Origin: Cryptomeria japonica
Lineage: Eukaryota > Streptophyta > Pinopsida > Cupressales > Cupressaceae
Length of the DNA: 64,000 nt
Reading direction: 5' to 3'
Assembly: GCF_030272615.1 (NCBI RefSeq)
Contig: NC_081415.1
Coordinates: forward strand, 263,674,925 to 263,738,924
Position numbers and translations under genes: made by a program. Position 1 is the first letter of the stretch, and every line of letters begins with the position of its first letter. Below are positions 45,395 to 58,356 of the stretch, piece after piece. The notes under the pieces were generated by a model. That model saw only the letters and a program-made list of their open reading frames with translations, had not been told where the DNA came from and did not search any database.

Positions 45395-45763
45395 AGTCTA
45401 GTTTCAGGTATGACACCTCCTGTATAAGACATGGATGATTGAGCGTCTGGTTTCAGGAATGATACCACCTGTATAAGACATGGATGATCGAGCATCTGGT
45501 TTCAGGAATGATACCACCTATATAAGACATGGATGATCGAGCATCTAGTTTCAAGAATGATACCACTTGTATAAGACATGGATGATCGAGCATCTGGTTT
45601 CAGGAATGATATATCATGTATAAGAGTTGATCAAAATGTCTAGTTTCAAGAATGGTATATCCTGTATAAGAGCTGATCAAAACATCTAGTTTCAGGAATG
45701 ATATATCCTGTATAAGAGCTTATCAAAACATCTAGTTTCAAGAAAGAGACAACCTGTATAAGA
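45395..45763. repeat. Eight-unit tandem repeat, 49-bp then 46-bp period
   Basis: Core TCTGGTTTCAGGAATGAT...CCTGTATAAGA starts at about 45397, 45446, 45495, 45544, 45593, 45639, 45685 and 45731. The first four intervals are 49 and the last three are 46. The 49-bp units carry ACATGGATGATCGAGCA and the 46-bp units carry GCTGATCAAAACA. Confidence 0.85.
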
Positions 45764-46925
45764 CATGATAGATAGTTCAGAATAATGATGAAGATATGCA
45801 AGTGAAGAAAGATTCCATGATGATGTGATAGATTCCATGATGATGCATTGCTTTGATTTATGAGATGTGAGATATATCTTGAAAATGAGATGTATGATAA
45901 TGATAATGACGTGTAACTAAATGCAAGAAAAATGATGTGCAACCTAATGCAAGATTAAGATGATAATGATGTGCAGCTAATGCAAAGCTTAATATGCATT
46001 CTCATTCTCAATGTTGCCATCTATTGTGATCAAAGTGCTGGTGCTTCCTTTGTTTTCACCATCGAGCCTTGATTTGTTGAAAGTTGATACAAGCATCATG
46101 GTATAATTGAACCATAACAACCTGAGTATAACTTACATGGATTTTGATATTGTAAGACGACACAAGCGTTGAGGTATAATTGAACCAAGACGACCTGAGT
46201 GTTGCTTTCATAAATAGATAAGAGTTAACCTTTGTCCCATACAAATCCAAAATGTCATCAACGATATGCCACCTGATTTCTTCATAGGACAATTTGCATG
46301 GTAAAAGACTTCACTCACAAATACAAGACAAATAAAACATCACATTCCTTCCTTGCTTCTCTAATCGTAAGACATCCTCGAGTTACTTAGGAGATATGAT
46401 AAGAAAAAATTAACAACCATAAGTAAGCATGCATGCTATTTGGAATGTATTCTTGTCAAATAAAACATCTTGCAAATAGATCTTTGTTTAGTTCTAGTCA
46501 GTTTAATTCCATGATGTTTAGCCTTCTTGCATTGTCGTTTGTCATTTGTTGGTTGTTTTGATCCTTGTTGTCATGCTACGTGTTTGGTCTGATGTTGAAA
46601 ATATTGAAGGCAAAATGCCCTGAGCGAGTTCAGGATTTTGCCCCTTGTTGTTGATACTACTTCAATATGGATATGTACGCTGATCACCAAGCCATGGTGG
46701 GAAATGATTTGGATAACTGATTCAGATAAACCAAGGACAGTGACTATGCTAAGTATGTCCAGGATTGATAAGCATTTGTGAATTTCTGGTGATGTCTCAG
46801 ATGGGTGGATATGATATGTACAATATGATTTCTGAAACATGTACTGCCATCAATTGATAAAGATAAGGCTAACAAGAATAAAATCCAACACTCATATTGA
46901 TCTATGTCATTATTTTGATTGGTTT

Positions 46926-47175
46926 GATGATTGATAGGAATGTCTGGTTTCAAAGAGTGAATACCCCATTTAAGACCGATCTATCTAGTTTTGAGTGTAC
47001 CCATCCTTGTATCAGACATGTTTATGTTGATGTTGATAGATGGGTTGATTATCAAGACTCGATGATTGATAGGAATGTCTGGTTTTGAAGAGTGAGTACC
47101 CCATATAAGACCGATCTTTCTGGTTTCGAGTGTACCTATCCCTGTATAAGGCATGTTTGATGTTGATGTTGATTT
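46926..47175. repeat. 135-bp tandem duplication related to the 49-bp array
   Basis: GATGATTGATAGGAATGTCTGG occurs at 46926 and 47061. Each unit has two TCTGGTTT-type cores and a CATGTTT...GATGTTGATGTTGAT end. Confidence 0.75.
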
Positions 47176-47514
47176 CAAGTAATGAATTGATTAACAAGAC
47201 ATGTGTTCAATTTGATTGCATATTTTGAGAGTTTTCCTGTTGTTGATTTGATTTGATGGATGGGCCATGCATTCATGCTTTGATTTTCAATTTTTATTTG
47301 ATTTTGTCAATTTTTTGATTTTTAGTTTTTGGATATTTTGATATTTTGATATTTTTTTTGGATTAGAAGAAATATGTATTTGGTTGCCCCAATGTATATC
47401 AAGACAAGGAACATTATGAATGGATGACTGAACCATTGAGGTGGAAATGGATTTTTTGTGTTCATAGTTTTGATCATGATCAAGGATGGAAAAGGGGATA
47501 TGGATAGGAGAAAC

Positions 47515-47885
47515 AAGATCATAGATAGAAATATATGATGGAAGACATGAATAGTTAGGAAAAGGGATATGGATTAGAGGATATGGATGAGGTGAAGCAA
47601 GATCATAGATAGCACTGGATGATAGAAGCAATGAACAGATAGGATAAGGGATATGGATGAGGTGAAGCAAGATCGTAGATAGCATTGGATGATAGAAGCA
47701 ATGAATAGATAGGATAAGGGATATGGATTAGAGGATATGGATGAGGTGAAACAAGATCGTAGATAGCACTGGATGATAGAAGCAATGAATAGATAGGATA
47801 GATGGTATGGATAAAGCGAAGCAAGATCGTAGATAGTACTGGATGATAGAATCAATGAATAGATAGGATAAGAGGTATGGATTAG
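47515..47885. repeat. Tandem repeat with 70/85-bp unit lengths
   Basis: AGATCGTAGATAG (or CATAGATAG) recurs at about 47515, 47600, 47670, 47755 and 47825. The longer units carry an extra ~15-base GGATTAGAGGATAT block. Confidence 0.75.
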
Positions 47886-50158
47886 AAAATATGGGAGATA
47901 TGGTAGGAAGATTAGAGTGGATGAACTTTGCCCCCAAGCATAGAGGTTTCCATTTGCAAAGAGGTGATATGTAAGATTGTCACAGCATTTAGCACCATCT
48001 GAATAAGTGTTCTTGAACTTTCAAAGATATAGACCCAACCCACACTTAGAACCTCTGGAAAATTCAACTGAACATATCTAGTGACTGGGAAGTAGACTCA
48101 AAAGGGAAGAAGAATCCCAAATTGGATCAAGGTACTTAGTCTTTGATTACCCATGTGTGTGCAAGTGGGGTCATTTCGGATCATATGATCATTATAATCT
48201 TCAGAATCTAGCATGGCTAGCTACATGAGTTATCTTGGCTTCAAAAGCATCATGGATAGAGCCTCACTGCCATCGAGCACCCATAGCCTCAATGAGGTTA
48301 TCGTTGTAATCTTACAAATATTGCTCCATTTCCATCCAGGCATCCATAGCCCAAATGGAGTTATTCGCATGTTCCCATAGCCAAGCTTTTTGACATTGCT
48401 TTTTTTTTTCTTGATATTTTTTTTTTGTTCATGCTTTTGATATTTTGATATAAAAAAATTTTCTCTTTATTTTTCTTGCATTGGCTTTTAATTGATGAAA
48501 CTTATGTGGGTCTGATAATTACAGTGGCGCTAAAGCAAGATTTTAGATTTTTCACTAGCCATGTCTTCAATTTAAGAGATCACAATAGTTTAGAGCAATC
48601 TATTAAGCGTATGAGATATAGTAATCAAAAGATGTCAGTACCAAGATATGATAAGGGGTTCTTTTATGGATTGAGTGTGTATCCCAACCAAAATAAAATG
48701 TTAAAGAGGAACAACCTCATATTTTGAAGCGTTTCATGAATATATATCTAGGAAAAGGACTGAACATGAGAATCGAGCATGGGCAAGTGTGTGACAAAAT
48801 GACATAAATTCCTATTTCACAGATGACGATTTTATGCAAAGGATTGAATGATAGGGATTGAAGGATAGAAAAGAGGTGTTGGATAATAGATAGAATGTTT
48901 GAATATTTGTGTGAGGATAGATGGAAATGTATTCAGGATGAGTGTTGGTACACAACTCAAGAAGTGATGAAGAGATGGAGGAAATCAAATTTTGGGACAT
49001 AAGGACCCAAAATAGATAGAGGAAATGATGGAAGAATATTTTTGGAAAGATGTTTAGATAGAGGGTTGAAAGAAGTTCAAAGATGTGTCCTTTGTTGATC
49101 TTTCTTATGGATCATTTGAGGTGTTGGATTGGTGGATGGATGAAGGTAAGGACCCAACATGGATGGAAGGGGTGGAGAGTTTCACTTTGGAATGAAAGGA
49201 CCTAAGATGGATTTGAAGGATGAAAAGTTTGACTTTGGAATAAAAGGACCTAAGATAGATTTGGAGGATGAAAGGATTCCTTGATCTTGATCTTAACTTG
49301 GAGTAGGATAATTTGAGTTTGTACTTTCCTCTTGATTTGGAATTAGATTAATGAAGGAGATGGAAGGGATATAATGATTTTGCTTAGGAGGTGGATGTTG
49401 AATGGGACTCTACTCTTGAGATAAAAGGGATCCTCATGGATGGAATACCAAAATCTTAGGGGATCATCATAAGCTTCTTGATAGGTGGGATCCTGATAAA
49501 AAATGGGATTAGATTGGAGAGCCATAATATCTTGATCTTGATTTAGGTTAGGACTCATTTCCTTTGATTGAGTTTCATTTTTCTTGGTTTGATGATGAAT
49601 GGTCATACGAATGATAAAAGTTGATGTTTTTGATAGGTTGATGTAGAGAAATTTACTCCTTTTGATAAGGGTCCGAGGACTAGGTTGTCTCTTCTTTAAC
49701 TTAGTCTTTTGATGAAGACTTCTTCTTCTCAAAATGTGGGGAGTGGTCACACACAAATGATCAATGTTGATGTTGATGTTGGATTTGAATACTCAAGTTT
49801 ACTTTATCAAGTAGAGGTTTAGTTTGATTTGCCTCCATGACAAAGTGTGTCAAATGATATGGATAAAGTCTCCTAATATGGAAACTTGATTTGACAACTT
49901 GAGGACCTAACTAGGTATTGTTTTGATAGGAACCTTTGATCATTGTATTGATACTCTTTAATTTTGTTGGATGAAGTCTGATCTCAAGCTAGTTGATGAT
50001 TTGAAAACTCATTCTAAGAGTGTTTTGTTGGATTTGAGAATTTTCTCACTAATGATCTTTTCGAAGTTTTGTTGTTGGATTTGCTAAGGGACCCGAAAGG
50101 GTATTTGAAACTGTTGATAAAAATCTCCCAAAGTGACTAATTTGCTCTTTGTTTTTCC

Positions 50159-50490
50159 CTAATATTGATCGTGCGCTAAGATAGAGACTGAATATGCTAA
50201 AGAATGTTCAAGATGCACTATAGGATGTTCACAATGTGCTATGTTGTCTTTCCTATGCGCTAATATGTTCTGATTACGTGCTATTGTTTGGATTGAAAGC
50301 GCTATGATATGTCCTGAATGTGCCACATTGATGTCTAAATGCGCTAGACTGATGTTGACAAGCACTACCTAAAATTTTACTAGTATGATACTGATTGTGC
50401 ACTAAGTTGAGTGATGAAAGTGCTAGGTTTTAGTGCAAATGCGCTATTGAATGTTTGCTACGCGCTAGGATGTTGCTCCTATGCGCTAAC
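50159..50490. repeat. Degenerate TGCGCTA motif cluster, about 27-bp spacing
   Basis: TGCGCTA or close variants (TGTGCTA, AAGCGCTA, TGCACTA) recur more than ten times with uneven spacing near 27 bases or its multiples. The minus-strand frame 50159-50365 therefore gives an Ala-His repeat (LAHLDINVAH, ILAHRKDNIAH). A real protein is uncertain. Confidence 0.65.
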
Positions 50491-52149
50491 TGTCCTGAAT
50501 TCTTTGTTTCCATTGTTTTTGAATTTTAACACTTGTGATTTTGAAAGATGATTTTGTTTTGGATACTCAAGCTTACTAAGTCGAATAGATAAACTCTTGA
50601 TCACTTGGTTTGATATTTCCCTAATCTTGTTGGATTTGGAAATATTCTCCACTTTATGATTTTTCCTTGTTTGAATTGACTTTTGAGTTTGATTGTTGGA
50701 TACTTTGCAAGATATTTTAACATTTGTGACAAGAATACATAGCACACATGAAGAAAATGGTCATCCTAATCCTAAACATTGAGTGTATGTTCTTTTTGAG
50801 GATGTGTTCAAATCCACAATGTTATCACCGGTTTGATTTACAACAAAAGAGACATCAGATAGACTCTTTATTCAAAGGTCATTGACAATATCATAGCCCA
50901 CTAGTCTCAGTACTCCGTCAACTCAAATAGCCTTGTCACCCCCTAGGGGGCACCCATTTTTTTGCCTTTTACTAGAAATTAAATCAAAGTGAATTGCTTC
51001 ACAATTGAGTAGTTATCTTGGGAGATATATGGTGAGTGATCTTGGAGGCGAATTCTTCCCCACCCTTGCACGATGACATTGCCAATGTTTGGTGACTGAC
51101 TCGATTCAAAGTCTCTAATGCCAAGGTTCTTAATCAGGCTTATGTTCGGTCTTTAGTGATAAACTCCCTCAGGAGGCTTTCCAACCTTTAGAACAAAGGC
51201 TTTATGTATCGTAAAGATACTGGGGGAAGGTTAATCGCTGAGCAAAAATGTTGAAGGGACTTTCGTCAACCTCCACTTTTGATTATAGTGGTTGGAACAC
51301 TTGGCGATAAAGTCGTTGCCCACTTAGATCATTCCCCTCTCACCAACCATTTAAATGACGCTCTAAGAGAAAACTCGGGAGGGCAATCCTGCTAAAGGTT
51401 TTAAATGCTTGAAATACTGAAAGCATAAGAATGGTTTAGCTTTTTGGTCACCTAGTTAAGGGGAGAGCATATACCTTCCACTTTCGAGACAAGGCACAAA
51501 ATGGTTCTTTTTAACCTCACAATTCAGTTGTTTGCTAACTTCTATTGGGAGGTGTTGCTCCAAAAAGGTATGGTGTTCTTTTTCACTCTCAAATCAATGA
51601 TTTTCTTATCTAAGTAAACAAATCCCAATCAACAAAGCAAATTCTTCAATATGGTCAACAAAATGAATTTGATAGGGAAAGGATTTCCCTCTTTTGCTTT
51701 ATCTAGAATTTGGAAAAATGAGGTTCTTTAACTTATGCAAAAAAAAAAAAAAAAATGGATCCTTTTAGACACCAAAGGATGGTGATGTTCATTTTAAAGC
51801 TTCACAAAAATAGAGTTTGTCTTGTTCTTTTTAAAACCCCAAAAATGAAGTGTTTTCTCTTCCTATGAAAGTAAGGTAAGGTTTTTGTTTGTTGTTCTTT
51901 TTAAGTTACCCAAAAGTAAAATGAGCTCAATTTTACTAATAAGGAAATGAAGAAAACTTTAAATAACTAACTTCACAAAGTTAGAAATAAAAAAATTCAA
52001 TCAAAAGCTTAAACTTAGTAAAATGGAATCTCCCAACCCTGCAAACAAATGTTAGTGAGCTGCAATAAAAACTAATGAGCAATAATAATTTTCAAGGTGG
52101 ACTTCTACAAGTCTAATCTTATATCTTTGTTACAATTTTGTTTTTCTCT

Positions 52150-52410
52150 GTGTCTGATATGTGCTAATTTGCAGACTAGATGCGCTACAGAATGCTCTAG
52201 CCAAAAACCCAGATGTGCGACGTCGTTGCATGGATGCATTGCACTAATGTTTTAAAGCGCTGAGGCTTACAGGAATTAGCAGAAGTGATATGCGCTAAGG
52301 TTAAGGTGAGATGCACTAATTTTTAGGTCCAACATGCTAAATAGTGAGCGGGATGCGCTGAAGGATAGACCAGATGCGCTAAAGGATGGTATCCATGCGC
52401 TAATTCAAGT
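52150..52410. repeat. Second TGCGCTA motif cluster
   Basis: ATGCGCTA or close variants at about 52178, 52289, 52354, 52373 and 52395, with weaker ATGCACTA and ATGCTAAA forms between. Same motif as 50159-50490, close to the PBS. Confidence 0.6.
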
Positions 52411-52467
52411 TTTCCGCATACCTGCAAAGTTAGTCCTGCATCAAAAATGATTTGATAAATGGGGTTA

Positions 52468-52486
52468 TGCCCCATGGTGGGCACCA
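52468..52486 (-). promoter_or_regulatory. Primer binding site of element F
   Basis: The minus strand reads TGGTGCCCACCATGGGGCA four bases inside the LTR, close to the TGGCGCCCACCGTGGGGC site found in many plant gypsy elements. Confidence 0.8.
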
Positions 52487-52490
52487 TAAA

Positions 52491-53897
52491 TGTATGCTAG
52501 AAATGTGGTATCAACCTGCAAGAGGAGAAAACAATTCAAACATACACATGAAACATTGCATTAGAGGCTAGAAATCCAAACAAAGTAAGTTAAATGAATC
52601 TAAACTCTTTAAAATCATTCCATGTTCCTCTATCTCCAAGGATCTTCAAGATTCAAGGTGGCTCTCATCTTGGAAGAGCACTTGATTCTTTAAGATGACA
52701 ACCTAAAGAATGAGATTTAAATGTTTCTAAGATCTAAATGGAATGCAACCAAGATCCTAGTGATGATTTAGATATGAAACTAGATGGTGATAGGATGCAA
52801 GATATTGATATGAAGCATGGACTAGTATGAAAATGATACTAAGATGAAGCTAACATGATACATTTAAGAGTATAATGCTATCAAAATGATCTAAAATTCT
52901 ATTATATCAAAGAGAGATAATATGCTTAATGTTATGAGACTATAAGTTTGATGCACAAAGACTTGATTGTTTTGAAGAAGGAATGGGCTCTATTTATAAG
53001 GAAAATAGGGCAATGGATGGTCAAGATTGGATAATCTTATCAAGGGCCAGGATTGAAAGTTAATCAATCCATGTTTACAATTCTCACCAATGAAATAGTG
53101 ACAATTATCAACAAGAGACTGCTTGAGAGGAGATGTAAGAAGCATTAAATGCTTGAGAAGACATGAAGGTTACCTTAGGAGGTAAGGGTTAAGGTTAGGT
53201 TAGGGTTATCTAATGGATAATGCTTTTATCCAAGGGGTAAACTCTTGTGCAAGGGTTAAAGGGATAACCATGGTCAAAGCAATGAATGCTTGATGAGACC
53301 CTTGGGTTAGATGAAGGTTGAGTTAGGCAAAAAGTCTCTAACCATGTAAGAAGGTTGAGTTAACCATTAACGATTTGGAAGATTTTCAAGGTTAACTTGT
53401 TGAAGACATAAAGCCTTTAATGGTTTTCAAAGACTTTGAGGGTTTGAGAAGTGACTTCCCTTTGCTTAGGGATGTGACAATATTTAGGAGATGGGTTAGG
53501 CTAATTTAGAAGTGATTAGAAGAATCTAGAAGGGGGTTTAGAGAGGCAAGTGGGAGATGTAGGATTTTGCAAGTGGGTGGAGGGGAATTTAATTAAAATA
53601 AAATTAATTTATTTCAATTGTGGTTGCAACTTGCATTTGTAGGATTTTGCAAGTGGGGGGATTTTTATATAAAATTACATTTATTTAAATGCAAATGAGA
53701 TTTTAATTAAATATAGATTTAATTAAAATGGGAAAGGGAATAAATTGATATTTTTAATTAAATGTGAATTTAATTAAAATGGCATAGATAGAAGAAGGGT
53801 ATATTAATTAAATCTTAATTTAATTACTTGGAAGAATTAAGAATAAGTAAATGAATAAAATTCACTTAATTCATTGTACAACTTTTAGGTGTCTACA
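52491..53897 (-). repeat. 5' LTR of element F (about 1.4 kb)
   Basis: Minus-strand start TGTAGACACCTAAAAGTTG and end CTAGCATACA, adjacent to the PBS. The U3 side is rich in AATTAAATTAAAAT runs (53590-53880). No second copy is in the window. Confidence 0.8.
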
Positions 53898-55876
53898 CTA
53901 ATTATGATACTTTAATTATTGACAATTTTTTAGAAAAATGTATATGAGAGATAATAAGAATTGAATCAACATAAAATAACGTCTCTCTAGATGTAGATGA
54001 TATCCAACTTTTAGATCGTCTTCTTCCTAAATGATTGAAATAAAAATTAGAAGATATAAAAAACACATCTCTCGCTTGAAAAAACTAATGCAAGATTTAT
54101 AATATGTTAAAATAGACGTCTCACATGTTAAATTACCATTGCATGATAAGTGACATGATCTTATATTTATTGATAATATACACATGATATTCTAGACAAT
54201 ATATTAAAAGATATCTTATGTTAGCTTATGTGACATTGTTTTAGCAATTTAAATTATGATTTGTTAATATGCTAGAAATGACATTTTAGATAATTTGTCA
54301 ATATTTTTTATGTGACAATTAAAATAGTTATTAATTATTTTTAATTTATATTCTTTGTAAAATTTAGATGGAAAATGTTTCCTTGATAATCCTAAAATGT
54401 TAACTTGCATCGCTATTAATTATTTTTCATTATATTACTCATATTTGATAACTTTCTAATTATCTTATTATCCCTGACTATATTCTTGATTATTTTTTTG
54501 GTAATTCGACCAAAGAGATATAAAATATACATCTAGTAGACACTTCCAATTGGAAAAGTTGTGGTCCATATATAACTTATATATAATGAATCTATATAGA
54601 GCATATGTTTGACTAAAATTAATTTTTAGTTAGAAAAATAAATTGAATTTTGCTCATAAGTTGACTTGAAACGTGACACAATATTGTACTTTTACCCTGT
54701 GTGTTTTTTGTAATTTTGAAATGATACTTTAGATAATCCCATTAAAAGGTGGTTTATGTTATAATTGGGTAGTTATTTGTTTGTTTTATTTATTGTACTT
54801 ATGATGGATATCTTCTAATTACATTTGTTTTGGTGTTTTTTATTCTTTAGAAAGCATAAATGATATTTTTAGTAAGATGTCAAAAGTTAACCTATATGAC
54901 AACGTGCATAGCTATATATTATTATCATTTTTATGTGACCGTTGGTAATTAGACACTTAGACATTGTAACTACATTTGTTGTTGTTTAGATGTGCTCAAT
55001 AGCAATGACATGCAAAGAGTAATATTAGTAAGAGAAAGTATTGTAGTTAGCGACCTAGAATATAAGATGACCTCCAAGATTGAAAGATTCTTTCTTTTTT
55101 TAAATGGGCCAATTTTTGGTTGTGTGTGAAAATAGAAAGAAAAATACAAAAAATAAAAAATATACTAAAAAGTGATGCACCAAAATATATCATTAACACA
55201 AAACAATCTATTGAAACAAATTATAGGCATGACTATACAATATAATAGATAATTATTCATTGACAAATTTAGAAAAATATATAATCATAATTAATGAATT
55301 AAAAACTTCAAATACATGCACAATTATCTGTCAATACGTCGAAGGCATATTATACTCACATATGGATGCAAAAATGTGCATCAATAAAAACTAGAAGCAT
55401 TTAATTTGACGTGTTTGTGACACTTAAATGCATGAATGTTTTTATATATATTTTTAAATTATTATTATTTTATTTTTATTTTATCTTCTCTTCCACCTCT
55501 CAACTCCCACCCACTCAAAGTTAAACTGATAAATCATTTTTTTCTATCTCCATCATGCAACTAGTTGAAGTCGTAATTATCTCAATCAATTCAATTCATC
55601 GAAGCTTCTCATTAGATTTCCACCATTGATAAGATAATCTATTGGAATGAATATAGGATAAAAATACAATGATATAATAATATAATAATAATAGTATAGT
55701 CTCAATAGATTTTTTGCTTTGGTTAATAGTTTAATAGAAACATAAAAACACAGGGGAGGATGACGGAGTTGTAGAAGGAGAGGGAAAAATACGATAATGA
55801 CGAAATAGTGGTTGGAGCAGGAGAAGTTGGGCTTGAAGAGGGATGGTGAAAGGAAAGAGAACATGACAATGCACAA
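53898..55876. other. AT-rich region without recognisable genes
   Basis: Very AT-rich, no open frame of note. Nothing beyond short runs and a pyrimidine-rich stretch near 55480-55520 was seen. The last part may be 5' untranslated region of the LINE. Confidence 0.6.
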
Positions 55877-56466
55877 TTGATAAATCTATCTGAAGAGGTA
55901 GAGGAGGACAAGGAGTTAATGAAAGAATTTGATATTATATGTAGGTCTATAGGGCCAAAAAATGGAAGGGAGAATATTAGAAGATGGGCCAAAGAAGCAT
56001 GGAGAATGTATTTTATTATTAAATTTATGCCAAGAATCTTTTTCATCGTCATTTTTGTCAATCAAGAGGATAGGAAAAAATCCTTCAAGGAGGACTATGG
56101 ATGATGAAGGAGAATCTGTTATATATGCAAAAATGGATTTCAAATTTTAACCTTGTTGTGTTAAATCCTTATGAAGGTCCTGTTTCGATTAGATTATATA
56201 ATATACCAAAAGAGTATTGGTATGAGGAATGCCTAGAGAAAATCAGAAGATCTTTGGGGACTATAACAAAAATTGATGTATATTTGCTTAATGGAGATTC
56301 ATATTTATTCACTAGAATCAAAATCATTGCTATAAAGAAAATTCCAAAGGTAGTAAGGTTATGTGTTCATAAAATAATTTGGTTGCAACAAATAGAGATA
56401 TCTAAGAACCAAGGTTTTTCTATTTGTGGTGTCGACATAGAGATCATAGAGAGAGGGATTGTAGGC
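55877..56466 (+). pseudogene. LINE ORF1 protein (DUF4283)
   Basis: Reads ELMKEFDIICRSIGPKNGRE, then FIVIFVNQEDRKKSFKEDYG, then after a frame change PVSIRLYNIPKEYWYEECLE and KIRRSLGTITKIDVYLLNGD. This is the DUF4283 RNA-binding-like domain of plant LINE ORF1 (F..EED...V, P.WIRL..LP.EYW, G...KID). The usual CCHC knuckle after it was not seen. One frameshift near 56100. Confidence 0.75.
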
Positions 56467-57099
56467 TAGCACAGAGAAGGGAGCCAAGATGGGTTTCAAA
56501 GAAGAAACCAATGAATCAATTGGGAGGAAAGGAAGAGGTGGTTCCATATGGGACGATTATAGGCTAAGGTAAAGGTGAGGAAACCAAAATGATTGATAAC
56601 GGAGAGGCCTCAAGATCGCAAAAAGGAGGTTCACAAAATAGTGTTCGGGAATTCAAAGACATTGGAGTTAGGATTGTAGAATAAGTAAGTCAAGACCATG
56701 GGAGGAAGGAGGTCCATGTAGAGGGTATTCTTGGAAAAAACTCTAAAGAGGAGAAGGGGGGAATTATCTAAGAAAAAATATTTCATTAAAGGAAGGAGAA
56801 AGTTTGGAGGAAAGATGGGACTCTGAAGAAGAGGGAGAGTTTGGGGATGAATTGGATATAGTTGATCCAAAAAGTATTAGCTAGTCAGCGACAAGCCTGT
56901 TAGGGAAATATAAAAGGAGAAGAGGCAAGTAATCCAATAGATGGAAGAGGGAGGATGAAGCAAATAAAAAAGGTTTTGTTGGCATTAAATAATTCTAGAA
57001 TAAATCCAAGGGATATAGGGCCTCCCTTGGACAACAATGAGGTTACTATCATGGAATCTCAAGGACCTTTTGGCTCATGACAAAAGGGGCTCTCTCAAG

Positions 57100-57665
57100 C
57101 ACCATCTAGGAAAGATAATAATGGATATATAATAATCTTACAAGAAATGAATATAAGATATGGTGAAGGATTGAAATTTGTATCATACTATAGGAATCTT
57201 TGTGGGAGCCAGAGGTAGCACAAGAGGATTGGGAGTGTTATATAACCTGGATTGAGTGATGTTCAGGAGGTAGTCAGCAATGATAATTGGATTCTAACTT
57301 GTGTTAAGTGTTTCTTCTAAATAGATACTTTGCCCCTCCTTAATATTTATGGACTGACTAGAACGGAGGAAAAGAGGAAGGTTTGGAATGATATTTTTAG
57401 TTAAATACCTAATATTGACAAGGGGAATATTATAATGGGGGTGATTTTAATGCTATTTTGCAATTGGAGGATAAAAGTGGAGGGGTTAACAAAGTTACTA
57501 GTAATTTATGACTTCAGGGAATTTATTGAGAAAGTGAATGTGGTGGATTGTGAACCCAACAATGTTAAATACACTTGGACCAATAAGACAGCATGGTTTA
57601 CCAACATTTTGAAAAGATTGGACCAGTTCTTCATAAGGAAATATTGGATGAATGAATTTTCTTGA
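57100..57665 (+). pseudogene. LINE endonuclease (EEP family) remnant
   Basis: IIMGGDFNAI-type metal-binding motif near 57430, split by a frame change, then DFREFIEKVNVVDCEPNNVK, YTWTNKTAW and LKRLDQFFI. It would nick the target DNA for target-primed reverse transcription. Multiple stops upstream. Confidence 0.7.
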
Positions 57666-58356
57666 TCATCTAGTATTTTACTGTATTCAATATTTGATCA
57701 GTATCTCATAGATCTAGAAATAAAGCAAAGTACAAAACCAAAAAAAAGGCTACTTTAAATTTGAGAATATGTGGTGGAAAGAGAGATCTTTAAAAAGGGA
57801 ATTAGAACAATTATGGAATGAGAGTGACATTTTCCAAGGAACAATAAGTTTTATTTTTTCAAGAGGCTTTGTTTTGTTAAAGAAAAAATTAAAGCATGGA
57901 ATAGGGAATGCTTTAAAATCATCTTTCAGGAGAAGGAAATGGTTGAGATAGAATTAGAAAATCTCAACAAAATAATTATAAGGGACGGTATGAGGCTGGA
58001 AGAATAGAATGTAGAAAAAGAACTAAAGAAAAGATTAACTAATATTTTAGAGAAGGAAGAGATATTCTGAAAAGACAACTCCCATGAAAACTGGCTGATA
58101 GCTGGAGATAGGAACACAAAAATATCATGCCTCTGTGAAAACCAAGAGAGATAGGAATATAATTAATAATTTTATGCTACAAAATGGGAGAGTTTGCAAG
58201 GATACGACTGAGATAGAGCATGAGACTATTCAAATTTTCCAAGATCTCTTGGCATGTGGTTAGGAAGAGGAAGTGGACAACACTAATCCTATTTTAAATG
58301 TAATCCAAAAAGTTATTATGAAATCAGACAATGATATGTTGATCACACTTTTCTCA
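57666..58356 (+). pseudogene. Linker between LINE endonuclease and RT
   Basis: A poorly preserved part of ORF2 with LKRELEQLWNESDIFQG-like and IINNFMLQNGRVCKDTTEIE phrases, the latter the usual N.I..L...G....... segment before LINE RT. Several stops. Confidence 0.6.

Larger units (their letters stand above)
45395..53897 (-). mobile_element. Element F: LTR and long minisatellite-rich leader of a gypsy-type element
   Basis: The LTR (52491-53897) and a TGGTGCCC-type PBS are followed leftward by about 7 kb without recognisable gag or pol. The span holds at least five tandem-repeat blocks and scattered short open frames. The 49/46-bp array at its left end shares its core with the leader of element G just upstream of gag, so F is probably the 5' end of the same family, with gag and pol lost at about 45395. 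It could also be a non-autonomous derivative. Also present are a 17-base A run (51739-51755), a T-rich stretch near 48400-48430 and a CCCCCTAGGGGG palindrome near 50941. Confidence 0.55.

Noticed and set aside
47287-47937. Overlapping minus-strand Ile/Pro/Tyr-rich frames
   Set aside because: They arise from translation of the 70/85-bp tandem repeat; all three frames stay open for the same reason.
50941-50952. CCCCCTAGGGGG palindrome as a terminator or regulatory site
   Set aside because: Isolated short palindrome in a eukaryotic retroelement leader; no further support.
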